A stretch of 64,000 bases of DNA from the NCBI GenBank assembly GCA_964647585.1, contig CAZYGG010000009.1, forward strand, positions 11,136-75,135. The letters run 5' to 3'. The DNA is from CAJINA01 sp964647585. GTDB lineage: Bacteria > Desulfobacterota > Desulfobacteria > Desulfobacterales > CAJINA01. Within the stretch, counting starts at the first letter, position 1; the number at the start of each line of letters is the position of its first letter. Below are positions 1 to 8,405 of this stretch, piece by piece. The translations under genes were made by a program, and so were the position numbers. The notes beneath the pieces were generated by a model, which was given only the letters and a program-made list of their open reading frames with translations, did not search any database and was not told the origin of the DNA.

Positions 1-576
1 ACCGGCGAAACCTGTTCGCTTTCAGCGGATGATTCCGACGTAGCGCACCTGCTGACCAGTGCCCTGGCAACCCTCGCCCACCCGATCTCCGGAAAATATA
101 TCTTCCAGAATACCGTGCTTAACTTTGGTAACTATCAAAATCTGCTTGCGTATAAAAAGCAGATCGGATATTTCGGCCCGGACGCCGCCCTGGTCAGCAA
201 CCTGACCGTCCGGGAGAATTTACTCCTCTCCCGCGCCTATTTTGAAAACAGGCTTGATCTGGATCTCGATGACAATGTAAAGGATTTATGTGGTGCGTTT
301 CAGCTGACTGAAAAGCTCGACTTGCGGCCGACTGTTTTAAGCCCCCTGGATATCAGAGCGGCCATTATGACCAGGGAAATAACCAAATCATTGAAACTTT
401 TTATACTGGACGGCCTTGAAGAGCTAAGCGGCCACCCGGGCTTTGACTTTCTGGTCACCCGAATTGAACATATGACCGCCGCCGGGGTACCGCTCGTCGT
501 GCTTTGTGAAAGCGAAGAGCTGGTTGACAGACTGACTGACCGGACCGTGCGGATTGATTCTGCTGGGCAGCTTTAG
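1..576 (+). CDS. Degenerate ABC-type ATPase, Mla/MCE lipid transport (5' end outside window)
   Basis: Open from base 1, so the N-terminus is missing; 191 residues are visible. The fold order of an ABC nucleotide-binding domain is recognisable: a loop plus 'HPISGKYIF' where the strand after Walker A lies, then 'IGYFGPDAALVSNLTVREN' at the Q-loop region, and 'LFILDG' at Walker B. Key residues are gone: the Walker A position reads 'CSLSADDSDVAHLL' with no GKS/T, the Q-loop Gln is absent, no LSGGQ signature is present and the catalytic Glu after Walker B is Gly. It precedes an MCE protein by 59 bases, so it most likely belongs to an Mla-type phospholipid/sterol transport operon. Inference: a pseudo-ATPase subunit with a structural role, or paired with an active ATPase upstream of the window. 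Confidence 0.7.
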   Translation, partial: TGETCSLSADDSDVAHLLTSALATLAHPISGKYIFQNTVLNFGNYQNLLAYKKQIGYFGPDAALVSNLTVRENLLLSRAYFENRLDLDLDDNVKDLCGAFQLTEKLDLRPTVLSPLDIRAAIMTREITKSLKLFILDGLEELSGHPGFDFLVTRIEHMTAAGVPLVVLCESEELVDRLTDRTVRIDSAGQL

Positions 577-579
577 ACT

Positions 580-596
580 AGAAGCCATCTAAAAAA
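580..596 (+). repeat. Single copy of the AGAAGCNATCT-AAAAAA end motif
   Basis: Reads AGAAGCCATCTAAAAAA directly after the stop codon of the degenerate ATPase gene. It matches the terminal inverted repeats of the longer palindromic elements at 1811-1953 and 56299-56522, but no inverted partner is visible nearby. Confidence 0.5.
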
Positions 597-635
597 TGGA
601 ACAACCGTTAACCATTTAACCAAACAGGCTGAGTC

Positions 636-1676
636 ATGGATCTTGATTTCTCCAGCAAGGAAAAAGTCGTAGGAACATTTACGATCTGCATCATCATTCT
701 TCTCCTGGCGACCACTATCATCATCGGACGCGGCAAGGATTGGTTCCGGGCTTCCGTTGTATTTTACGCGACCTTTAGTGAAAGCTATAATCTTAAAAAG
801 AATGCAGCGGTCAAAATGTACAGTACCGACATCGGCCTGGTAAAAGACATTTCTTTAGCCGGAGAAAAGGTCAAACTGACCCTTAAGATCTATAAGGATT
901 TCGCCCCACGTATTAAATCGAACGCCATCGCTTCGGTGGAAAGCCCCACCCTGATCGGTGATGAATTTGTCTCCATAAAACCCGGTAGTAATAAATCCCT
1001 CCCGCTAACCCCAAACAGTGAAATTCGCACCGTTGCTAAAAAGTCATTTGCCGACATTCTCCAGGAGTTTGAGATTGAAAAGACGGCTAAAATGGTCGTT
1101 GCCGCTATCCAGGGAATCTCTGAAACCGCCCATGAGCTCCGCGCCCCGGAGGGCCCTCTGATGACTTCGCTGAACAATATAGAAAGGGCTACCGGGCATT
1201 TTGAAAAACTTACCGAAAGTCTGCAGGCCGGCGAAGGTACCGCCGGAAGCATCCTGCAATCAAGAGAGTTGATCGAGGCCCTGCTTGCCAGAATTGATAA
1301 ACTCGGTCTGATTCTGGACGACCTTTCCCGGGCGACGGAGAAAACCCCGCTAACCGTGGAACTGGTCAATACCAATCTGGAAACGCTGAAACGATTCAGC
1401 ACCAGTGCTTCGGGTAGTTTCTTACGGCTGGAAAATATATTGAAGGAGGTGGATGAGAGCATCCTGGCGATTAAGACGATCCTGACCAACGTGGAAGCGG
1501 GCAGTCACGATATTCCGGCGATCATTCAGTCGGCACGCCAGGGCATCGATGATATCCGGGACAGTGTCGATGATGCGGACCGGATCATCCAGTCCATACA
1601 AAAAAACCCGCTGATCCGCGGCAACCTGCCGCCCGAACCGGAAGCCCGGCCCACCGATAGCGGGCTGCGCCCGTGA
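636..1676 (+). CDS. MCE (MlaD-type) lipid transport protein
   Basis: 346 residues. One membrane anchor near residues 11-31 (hydrophobic 'TICIIILLLATTIIIG'), then an MCE domain at about 38-118 with the family-typical stretch around 'GLVKDISL' and 'LIGDEFVSIKPG', followed by a long helical C-terminal part (about 130-330) likely to form coiled coil. MCE proteins form hexameric rings or tubes that carry phospholipids or sterols between inner and outer membrane. The protein follows the degenerate ABC ATPase, consistent with an mla operon whose permease lies upstream of the window. The C-terminal helix is longer than in E. coli MlaD (183 residues) and resembles the extended MCE proteins of delta-group bacteria. 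The start is the ATG at 636; only a weak AGG-like site precedes it. Confidence 0.85.
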   Translation: MDLDFSSKEKVVGTFTICIIILLLATTIIIGRGKDWFRASVVFYATFSESYNLKKNAAVKMYSTDIGLVKDISLAGEKVKLTLKIYKDFAPRIKSNAIASVESPTLIGDEFVSIKPGSNKSLPLTPNSEIRTVAKKSFADILQEFEIEKTAKMVVAAIQGISETAHELRAPEGPLMTSLNNIERATGHFEKLTESLQAGEGTAGSILQSRELIEALLARIDKLGLILDDLSRATEKTPLTVELVNTNLETLKRFSTSASGSFLRLENILKEVDESILAIKTILTNVEAGSHDIPAIIQSARQGIDDIRDSVDDADRIIQSIQKNPLIRGNLPPEPEARPTDSGLRP

Positions 1677-1951
1677 TGAGGTTAAAGGCTGAAGACCGAA
1701 GGAAAACCTTTCTCAAGGACGGAAGAACTCAATATCCAATGGCCAACAAGGAATGTCCAATATCCAAGTACGGAAGTGCTCCGCACTGCTCGTTTGATTG
1801 ATAACAGATTAGAAGCTATCTCAAAAAAGAATTTTGGTTCAAGGTCAAGGCGGCCGTGAAATTTAAACCGGAGGAATACTGGAGTATTTCGAGGATTTGA
1901 ATTTCACGCCCAACGCAGAGATTGGGCCAAAAGGCTTTTTTGAGATAGCTT
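1677..1951. other. Intergenic region with repeat remnants
   Basis: No gene seen. Bases about 1686-1730 (GCTGAAGACCGAAGG and following) resemble the 'gactgaaggctgaag' part of the dispersed repeats at 46.7 and 55.2 kb; the rest is filled by the palindromic element at 1811-1953. Confidence 0.5.
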
Positions 1952-1953
1952 CT
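1811..1953. repeat. Palindromic MITE/REP-like element, 143 bp
   Basis: Bounded by near-perfect inverted repeats: AGAAGCTATCTCAAAAAA at 1811-1828 and its reverse complement at 1936-1953. The right end overlaps the TAG stop codon (1952-1954, minus strand) of the NAD kinase gene. The interior shares 'GAGGAATACTGGAGTATTTC'-like palindromic sequence. A second, longer member lies at 56299-56522 and single end motifs occur elsewhere in the window. No coding capacity, so any mobility would need a transposase in trans. Confidence 0.7.
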
Positions 1954-2803
1954 AAACACGGCCCCCGCTCCAGCGTAGCTTCGCCTTCAAAACATCGTAA
2001 TAATTCTGCCCCGGGATGGTTATCATTTGAACCGGATGGGCGCTTTTCATAACCTTGATGGTATCACCATCTGACAGCTCCAGTCCGACCTGACCGTCAA
2101 AGGTAAGCATGAGGCCAGAGGATTTTTCCGCCACGCGCAGGGAAATCACGGCGGCATCCGGAATGATCAGGGGCCGGTTGGTGAGGGTAAATGGACAAAT
2201 GGGCGTCATAATAATCCCGGGAACAGCCGGCTGTAGAACCGGCCCGCCCGCCGCCAGAGAGTAGGCTGTCGATCCGGTGGGTGTAGCTATTATCAGTCCG
2301 TCCGCCCGGTAGGTGGTGAGGTAGTGACCATCGATCCGGGTTTCTATATCTGCAAGCCTGGCCAGGGTGCCCTTGTTGATCACGACATCGTTTAGAACCG
2401 TTTCGCGGGCGATTTCCTGCTCCTTTCTAAAAATGCTGACCTGCAGCCGCATCCTTTCACTGGTCGTAAAATCATCGTTCAAAATGGATTCCGCCACGCC
2501 AAACAGGTCTTCCGCAACCGCCTCAGCCAGAAACCCCACCTCTCCAAATTTTACACCCAGAACAGGCACCTGTTGATCCCCAATCCAGCGGATCGCGCCC
2601 AGGAATGTACCATCGCCTCCCAGGACAAATACGCAGAACAGATCTGTGGGCAATGGGCTCGGTTTTTTACCTTTTACATTATAAATGGGCGCCCGTTGCT
2701 GCTGGACAACCGCTACATCCCTTTCAATGAGCCATTGTTCGAACGCCTGCGCTTTTTGCTCGGCCTCGCGGTCTCTTTTTACCACCAGCCCTACTTTTAC
2801 CAT
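1952..2803 (-). CDS. nadK: NAD kinase
   Basis: 283 residues, normal for the family. ATP-dependent phosphorylation of NAD to NADP in the cytosol. Visible hallmarks: the GGDGT motif at about 62-66 ('VLGGDGTFLGA'), the 'NDVVIN' motif near 140, and 'TGSTAYSLAAGGP' near 177-190. The usual NxGxLGFL loop reads 'KFGEVGFLAE', so the Asn is Lys here, a mild deviation. The stop codon lies inside the terminal repeat of the 143-bp palindromic element. It is monocistronic as far as can be seen, convergent with the MCE gene. Confidence 0.93.
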   Translation of the reverse strand: MVKVGLVVKRDREAEQKAQAFEQWLIERDVAVVQQQRAPIYNVKGKKPSPLPTDLFCVFVLGGDGTFLGAIRWIGDQQVPVLGVKFGEVGFLAEAVAEDLFGVAESILNDDFTTSERMRLQVSIFRKEQEIARETVLNDVVINKGTLARLADIETRIDGHYLTTYRADGLIIATPTGSTAYSLAAGGPVLQPAVPGIIMTPICPFTLTNRPLIIPDAAVISLRVAEKSSGLMLTFDGQVGLELSDGDTIKVMKSAHPVQMITIPGQNYYDVLKAKLRWSGGRV

Positions 2804-3131
2804 GGTTGTGCTCCGATATTACGACCCTGCGACTGCCATCCGTGATTGTTTGACTGGCATCGACGGCGGTGGCGCATGATTGCCGGCGCAAGGGCCTGCC
2901 AGGCGCGTAAACACAGCATCCAGAATTCACCCTGCGGACCAGCTTTGATTGCTAAAATAATACCAATGAAACCGACGAGTTAATTGCAATAACACGGTTT
3001 TCTGGTCTTCGGCAAGACCTTTTTATTTCGATCAAATTAAAAAAAGTTTGACAATATCAATCAAGCCACCTATAGAGCGTAGGATGTAATGTGTTAAATA
3101 AAAAAAATAAGGTTCATTTTCTGTATACAAT
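2804..3131. other. Intergenic region upstream of the XRE-cupin regulator
   Basis: Divergent spacer between nadK (minus) and the regulator (plus). The right 130 bases are AT-rich and carry the sigma-70 promoter listed separately. Nothing else recognised. Confidence 0.5.
3048..3076 (+). promoter_or_regulatory. Sigma-70 type promoter for the XRE-cupin gene
   Basis: TTGACA at 3048-3053, a 17-base spacer and TATAGA at 3071-3076. The expected transcription start is near 3083, about 50 bases before the ATG at 3132. Confidence 0.7.
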
Positions 3132-3761
3132 ATGGCCACCGAAACAGATACCAGGCAGTCTGCGGGTAAAGAGATCGCCGGCGAAATAGAGGCTCTGAAC
3201 CTTGGAAACAAGATCAGGCAGTTACGGCGCAAAAAAACACTCACCCTCCAAAACGTATCCGATCTGTCCGGACTTTCAAAATCGCTGCTCTCCCAGATCG
3301 AAAATAGTTTCACAGCGCCGCCGATCGCGACCCTTTTTAAAATTTCCAGAGCCCTGGATGTAAAAATCGGTTACTTTTTCCAGGATCCGCCGGTCTCCAG
3401 CAGGATTGCAGTCGTAAGACACACGGACCGGAAGGCAACGGTTCCGATGCATAGTCGTGCTAACGGGACCAAAGTCGGCTACCAGTATGAATCGCTGGCG
3501 CACCCGATGTCCGACAAAAACATGGAACCTTTCATGATCGAAATTTTGCCCCGGGACGCCGCGGATATGATTTTCTATAACCACCGGGGAGAGGAATTTC
3601 TGTTCGTTCTTGAAGGCCGTATGGAATTCAGAGGCGCCGACCGGGTTATTGAACTGGAGAGCATGGATTGCCTCTATTTTGACTCGAATATACCCCACGC
3701 ATTAAGAGGTCTGAACGGAAAACCGGCCCGGGCGATCGGGGTCATCTATGCCTCCGAGTAG
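3132..3761 (+). CDS. XRE-family regulator with C-terminal cupin domain
   Basis: 209 residues. A helix-turn-helix of the XRE/HTH_3 type spans about 26-82 ('LRRKKTLTLQNVSDLSGLSK', then 'LSQIENSFTAPPIATLFKIS'), and a cupin_2 barrel about 130-205 ('HRGEEFLFVLEGRMEFR', 'LYFDSNIPHALRG'). Proteins of this layout sense a small metabolite with the cupin and repress or activate nearby metabolic genes. It lies 314 bases upstream of livK in the same direction, so control of the liv operon is plausible but unproven. Own promoter at 3048-3076; the ribosome site is weak (AAGG, distant). Confidence 0.85.
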   Translation: MATETDTRQSAGKEIAGEIEALNLGNKIRQLRRKKTLTLQNVSDLSGLSKSLLSQIENSFTAPPIATLFKISRALDVKIGYFFQDPPVSSRIAVVRHTDRKATVPMHSRANGTKVGYQYESLAHPMSDKNMEPFMIEILPRDAADMIFYNHRGEEFLFVLEGRMEFRGADRVIELESMDCLYFDSNIPHALRGLNGKPARAIGVIYASE

Positions 3762-4075
3762 TCGTTTTTAACAGCGGCCTGATAACAGTCAACCGGGCCG
3801 GTTAGGCCTTGACGGGGCATTTCAAAACGATTATAGAGTGGCACTTTCGGGAAATGAAAATTATCGGCTGGCGTTGAACAAACAAGGACGGCCCTAACGT
3901 GATGATAAAACATCACATATTTAGATTGTAAATTCAAATTCAACCCGGCCCGCAAATCCACATACACCACCGGGCCGGTAACTGGCAAAAGGTCTGATTG
4001 ACAAAGGGAACCAAACCCTGAATCGTTTGGCTGGCTACCCAATTTTTATCACAACTAAAGCAGGAGGGAACTACA
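3762..4075. other. Leader/promoter region of the liv operon
   Basis: No gene. Contains the dyad at 3899-3916, two copies of a GC-rich ACCGGGCCGGTTA/ACCGGGCCGGTAA sequence (about 3792 and 3969), and at the end a strong ribosome site (AGGAGGG) before livK. No convincing -35/-10 pair was found. Confidence 0.4.
3899..3916. promoter_or_regulatory. Dyad GTGATG-N6-CATCAC, candidate operator
   Basis: A perfect 6-base inverted repeat with an AT-rich 6-base centre, about 160 bases upstream of livK and 140 bases after the XRE-cupin gene. The spacing suits a dimeric HTH regulator, and the neighbouring XRE-cupin protein is the obvious candidate. Inference only. Confidence 0.35.
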
Positions 4076-5203
4076 ATGAAGAAGAGTACAGTTAAGTTTT
4101 TGGCTGCGACTGTCACTGCGATGTTTATGGTATTTACCATGTCCGGCGCTGGATTTGCCGATACGATCAAGCTCGGCGTGGCCGGCCCCCACAGCGGTGA
4201 CCTGGCCTCGTATGGTATACCGACCATTAAGGCCGCTGAACTTGTTGTAAAGGATATCAACGCCAAAGGCGGCGTGCTTGGCAAGAAGGTGGAACTGGTT
4301 GTGGAGGATGATGTCTGCAAACCTGAAGTGGCCACAAACACCGCCACAAAGCTTGCCTCCCAGAACGTAAAGCTTGTTCTCGGGCACATCTGCTCTGGTG
4401 CTACCAAGGCCGCCCTGGGCATCTACAAGGATTCGAAAATGGTGGCCATGTCTCCATCCGCCACCAACCCTGCCCTGACCCAGAGTGGTGACTATCCCAA
4501 CTTTTTCAGGACCATTGCTTCCGACGATGCCCAGGCTAAACTGGAAGTGGAATTCGCGCTTGACAAACTCGGCCTCAAAAAGATTGCCGTCCTCCACGAC
4601 AAGGGCGATTACGGCAAGGGACTGGCAGAATTCGCCAAGGCCTTCCTGGAAGCTGACCCGCGCGCCACGGTCGTCCTTTATGAAGGCATCACCCCGGGTG
4701 CGGTTGATTACTCCGCCGTCGTCCAGAAAATCAAACGTTCCAAGGCGGAAGCTGTTATTTTCGGCGGGTATCATCCGGAAGCCTCTAAAATTATAACCCA
4801 GATGAAGAAGAAAAGAATGAAGACCATCTTTATCTCCGATGACGGTGTGAAGGACGATACTTTTATTAAAGTTGCAGGGAAATATGCCGAAGGCGTTTAT
4901 GCTACTGGGCCAATGGACACCTCAAGCAATCCGTTGACTATTAAAGCTAAAAAGGAACATCAGGATACCTACGGTGCCGATCACGGTGCGTTTTTTATTA
5001 ATGCCTATGCTGCCTCCCTGGCGTTGCTTAACGCTGTTGAAAAGGCTGGTAGCACGGACTATGATGCAGTTACTAAGGCACTGCGCACCCAATATGTCGA
5101 AACCCCTCTCGGAAAGATTAAGTTTGATGATCGAGGAGACGCCCTTGGCGTCGGTTTCTCTATGTACCAAGTAAAAAATGGTAAATATGTAGAACTCAAA
5201 TAG
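4076..5203 (+). CDS. livK: Branched-chain amino acid ABC transporter substrate-binding protein
   Basis: 375 residues with a Sec signal peptide (cleavage likely after 'MSGAGFA', about residue 28) and a type I periplasmic binding fold starting 'DTIKLGVAGPHSGDLASYG'. Family Peripla_BP_6, LivJ/LivK type; captures leucine, isoleucine, valine or similar ligands in the periplasm and passes them to LivHM. A strong AGGAGGG site lies 7-8 bases before the ATG. It is followed by an intrinsic terminator (5224-5262), so transcripts of the abundant binding protein probably exceed those of livHMGF. Confidence 0.93.
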   Translation: MKKSTVKFLAATVTAMFMVFTMSGAGFADTIKLGVAGPHSGDLASYGIPTIKAAELVVKDINAKGGVLGKKVELVVEDDVCKPEVATNTATKLASQNVKLVLGHICSGATKAALGIYKDSKMVAMSPSATNPALTQSGDYPNFFRTIASDDAQAKLEVEFALDKLGLKKIAVLHDKGDYGKGLAEFAKAFLEADPRATVVLYEGITPGAVDYSAVVQKIKRSKAEAVIFGGYHPEASKIITQMKKKRMKTIFISDDGVKDDTFIKVAGKYAEGVYATGPMDTSSNPLTIKAKKEHQDTYGADHGAFFINAYAASLALLNAVEKAGSTDYDAVTKALRTQYVETPLGKIKFDDRGDALGVGFSMYQVKNGKYVELK

Positions 5204-5223
5204 TAAACCAGCAGTGAGACTTA

Positions 5224-5262
5224 CAGGGGGTCAGGCGAATCATTGTCTGCCCCCTGTTTTTT
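5224..5262 (+). terminator. Intrinsic terminator/attenuator after livK
   Basis: CAGGGGG at 5224-5230 pairs with CCCCCTG at 5250-5256, with some further pairing inside, followed by TTTTTT at 5257-5262. Its place between livK and livH suggests partial termination that sets a high binding protein to permease ratio. Confidence 0.8.
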
Positions 5263-5395
5263 AAACAGCTGACTCTATCTGGAGCGGTTGAAAAACATCT
5301 GATTTTGTTTAGTTCAAACGCGTGGAGAATACAGGCCTCGGCCATTAAACAGAAACGGATGGTTTTCAAAAGCTCCACCGGAAAGCAGATAACCT

Positions 5396-6298
5396 ATGGA
5401 ATATTTCCTTGAACTTTTTCTTGGCGGATTAACCCGGGGCAGCATCTACGCCCTGATAGCCCTGGGCTATACAATGGTGTATGGGATTGTCCAGCTGATT
5501 AACTTTGCCCACGGCGAAATCTATATGATCGGCGCTTTCACGGCCCTGATAGTTGCCTCGGTGCTATCCCTGCTGGGCTGGCCCCCCCTGGCCATCCTGC
5601 TGATTGCCTCGTTTGCCGCGGTACTCTATTCCTGCGCTTACGGCTGGACTCTGGAAAAGATCGCCTACAAACCACTGCGCAAAGCCCCGCGCCTTTCCGC
5701 CCTGATCAGTGCCATCGGTATGTCCCTTTTTCTGCAAAACTATGTCCTGCTGGCGCAGACGTCTGATTTCCTGCCCTTTCCCGCCCTGATACAGGACTGG
5801 GAGTGGATGGAACCCTGGGCCCACATTATCGGGACTCCGGAAATCGTCATTATCCTGGTTACCGCCAGCGTTATGGCCTGTCTCACCTTCCTGATTAAAT
5901 ACACCCGGATCGGAAAAGCCATGCGGGCCACCGCCCAGGATAAGGATATGGCCATGCTGGTAGGCATTAACGTAAATCAGGTTATCTCGTTTACCTTTAT
6001 CGTGGGTTCGGCCACGGCTGCTATCGGCGGGGTTTTAATTGCCTCCCACATCGGGCAGATAAACTTTTATATCGGATTTATCGCCGGCATCAAGGCCTTT
6101 GTGGCTGCGGTTCTGGGAGGCATCGGCAGCATTCCCGGCGCGGTTCTGGGCAGCCTGGTCCTGGGCTGGACCGAAAGCTTTTTCACCGGCTATATATCCA
6201 GCGATTACGAGGATGTGTTCGCCTTTGTATTCCTGGTCCTGATACTGATTTTCAGGCCGTCCGGCATTCTGGGGCGCTCGGAAACGCAAAAAGTATAA
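5396..6298 (+). CDS. livH: Branched-chain amino acid ABC permease LivH
   Basis: 300 residues, about eight membrane helices. Contains typical LivH signatures: 'GGLTRGSIYALIALGYTMVYGIVQLINFAHGE' region split over residues 9-40, and 'GKAMRATAQDKDMAMLVGIN' near 184-203, the EAA-like cytoplasmic loop that contacts the ATPases. One of two inner-membrane subunits of the LIV-I type importer. It follows livK after 192 bases that hold a terminator, and precedes livM. Confidence 0.93.
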   Translation: MEYFLELFLGGLTRGSIYALIALGYTMVYGIVQLINFAHGEIYMIGAFTALIVASVLSLLGWPPLAILLIASFAAVLYSCAYGWTLEKIAYKPLRKAPRLSALISAIGMSLFLQNYVLLAQTSDFLPFPALIQDWEWMEPWAHIIGTPEIVIILVTASVMACLTFLIKYTRIGKAMRATAQDKDMAMLVGINVNQVISFTFIVGSATAAIGGVLIASHIGQINFYIGFIAGIKAFVAAVLGGIGSIPGAVLGSLVLGWTESFFTGYISSDYEDVFAFVFLVLILIFRPSGILGRSETQKV

Positions 6299-6385
6299 GC
6301 ACAAGCAGGCGCAGGCAGATGGCCTGCAGTTTCAGCAACCAAGATGGTTGTTTAACATCGTAAATTTAAATAAGAGATATGAAAA

Positions 6386-7612
6386 TTGGTAACTTTAGAT
6401 GAACTGAAAAAATCGTTGCTGGCCTCGATCTGGTTCATGTTTCTCACCTTTCCCATCATGGTCATCCGGGTTAACACGGTTGAGAACGAAATCGAATGGC
6501 GCTGGAAGAACCTGCTGATCATGGGCGTGGGCTCCTTTTTGCTCTCCTTTGTCTGGCGCTACATGATCAAGCGCAAGGAGATGGGAATCAAACAGGCGGA
6601 TGAGGGCCTGGAGAAAAAGAAATCCCTGGGCCAGCGCCTGTTTGAAGAGCGGCAGTTCTTTATCCCGGCGCTGATAGTGATATCGCTGGCCGCCATCGCG
6701 TTTCCCTTTGCCTTCTCCATGTACCAGACCAACATTATGATCACGGCGCTGATGTACGTTATCCTGGGACTGGGTCTGAATATCGTTGTGGGCCTGGCCG
6801 GCCTGCTGGATCTGGGCTACGTGGCGTTCTATGCGGTGGGGGCCTACAGCTATGCCCTGTTGAATTATCACTGGGGACTCGGCTTCTGGACGGTGTTGCC
6901 CATCGGAGCCGCCCTGGGGGCGCTGTTCGGCATCATCCTGGGTTTTCCGGTTCTGCGGCTCAGGGGAGACTATCTGGCCATTGTGACCCTGGGGTTTGGT
7001 GAAATTATCAGGCTTATCCTGGAAAACTGGAATGCATTCTCCTTCGGCCCGAGCGGCATTGCCAATATCCCCCGACCCGGTCTTTTCGGCATTGAACTGA
7101 GTCTGCATCAAAATATTATCTATCTGTATTTCCTGATGATCGCCCTGACAATCTTCACCATCTTTGTGGTCAACCGACTGCAGACCTCCCGCATCGGCCG
7201 GGCCTGGATCGCCTTGCGGGAAGATGAAATTGCCTGCCAGGCCATGGGCATCGACAAAACCAAGACCAAACTCACCGCGTTTGCCCTGGGCGCCACCTGG
7301 GCCGGTATGGGCGGGGTGATGTTTGCCGCCAAGACGACCTTTATCAACCCGGCCAGTTTCACCATATGGGAATCCATCATCATTCTCTGTGTGGTGGTCC
7401 TCGGCGGAATGGGATCCATCATCGGCGTTATCCTCGGAGCCCTGTTCCTGGTTTTACTCCCGGAATACCTGCGGGCCTTTTCAGAATACCGTATGTTGAT
7501 ATTCGGTGCCATCCTGGTCACCATGATGGTCTTTAGACCCGGCGGGCTGATCAGCACCACCCGCAGTCCTTACAAATTTGAAAAAGCGGAAAACAGCAAG
7601 GGGAATGCGTAG
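6386..7612 (+). CDS. livM: Branched-chain amino acid ABC permease LivM
   Basis: 408 residues, longer than average because of an N-terminal extension with two extra hydrophobic segments (about 12-60) before the conserved core that begins near 'LGLNIVVGLAGLLDLGYVAF'. The EAA-like loop reads 'GRAWIALREDEIACQAMGI'. The best start is a TTG at 6386 with an AAGAGA site about 10 bases upstream; no in-frame ATG lies close by until residue 18. Second membrane subunit of the Liv importer. Livs M and G are almost contiguous. Confidence 0.92.
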   Translation: MVTLDELKKSLLASIWFMFLTFPIMVIRVNTVENEIEWRWKNLLIMGVGSFLLSFVWRYMIKRKEMGIKQADEGLEKKKSLGQRLFEERQFFIPALIVISLAAIAFPFAFSMYQTNIMITALMYVILGLGLNIVVGLAGLLDLGYVAFYAVGAYSYALLNYHWGLGFWTVLPIGAALGALFGIILGFPVLRLRGDYLAIVTLGFGEIIRLILENWNAFSFGPSGIANIPRPGLFGIELSLHQNIIYLYFLMIALTIFTIFVVNRLQTSRIGRAWIALREDEIACQAMGIDKTKTKLTAFALGATWAGMGGVMFAAKTTFINPASFTIWESIIILCVVVLGGMGSIIGVILGALFLVLLPEYLRAFSEYRMLIFGAILVTMMVFRPGGLISTTRSPYKFEKAENSKGNA

Positions 7613-7616
7613 GACT

Positions 7617-8405
7617 ATGCAGCCACTACTAGAAGTGAATGACCTGACGATGGATTTCGGCGGCCTGCGGGCCCTGGATCATCTCGACCTTGATATCAAA
7701 GAGGGCGAAATTGTCGCCCTGATCGGACCCAATGGTGCCGGTAAAACCACCTTTTTCAATTGCATCACCGGCATCTACAACCCAACCGAAGGCGACGTGC
7801 TGATATCGCCGCCCGGTAAAAAAGCGGAGCGCATCAACGGCATCAAACCCAACCACGTCACCGAACGCGGCATGGCCCGAACCTTCCAGAATATCCGCCT
7901 GTTTCAAAACATGTCGGTCCTGGAAAACGTCATGATCGGCCGCCACTGCCGCATCCACGCCGGTATTGCCGGGGCGATATTCAGGAACCCGACCACGGTA
8001 GCCGAAGAAAAAAAGGCCGTTGCGGACAGTTACCGGGTCCTGGAAAAAATCGGTCTGGAACAGTATGTCAATGAAATGGCCAAGAACCTGCCCTACGGCG
8101 CGCAACGCCGCCTGGAAATCGCCCGGGCCATGGGGACCGACCCTTTTCTGCTGCTGCTGGACGAACCCGCCGCCGGCATGAATCCCCAGGAAACACGTGA
8201 ACTGGACGAACTCATCGTAAAAATAAGGGATGAAGAAAAAATATCAATTCTCCTGATTGAACACGATATGAAGTTGGTGATGAGCCTGTCGGACAGAATA
8301 TTCGTGATGGATTATGGCAAGAAAATCGCCCAGGGCACACCGGAGGAGATCAAGCACGACCCGGTCGTCATCAAAGCCTATCTTGGAGAGGAAATAGATG
8401 CTTAA
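7617..8405 (+). CDS. livG: Branched-chain amino acid ABC transporter ATPase LivG
   Basis: 262 residues from the ATG at 7617, which has an AAGGGG site 12 bases upstream; in-frame starts further up (ATG 7605, TTG 7578) would overlap that site or the end of livM. Walker A 'GPNGAGKTTF', Q-loop 'RTFQNIRLF', a weakly conserved signature region 'LPYGAQRRLEIARAM', Walker B 'LLLLDEPAAGMNP', and H-loop 'IEHDM'. Family members commonly have the LSYGQQRRLEIARAL form of the signature. Powers import with LivF. Confidence 0.93.
   Translation: MQPLLEVNDLTMDFGGLRALDHLDLDIKEGEIVALIGPNGAGKTTFFNCITGIYNPTEGDVLISPPGKKAERINGIKPNHVTERGMARTFQNIRLFQNMSVLENVMIGRHCRIHAGIAGAIFRNPTTVAEEKKAVADSYRVLEKIGLEQYVNEMAKNLPYGAQRRLEIARAMGTDPFLLLLDEPAAGMNPQETRELDELIVKIRDEEKISILLIEHDMKLVMSLSDRIFVMDYGKKIAQGTPEEIKHDPVVIKAYLGEEIDA

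Noticed and set aside
6395..7111. Long minus-strand open frame opposite livM
   Set aside because: Gln/His-rich low-complexity product typical of the antisense frame of a membrane protein; livM is a clear gene with family motifs.
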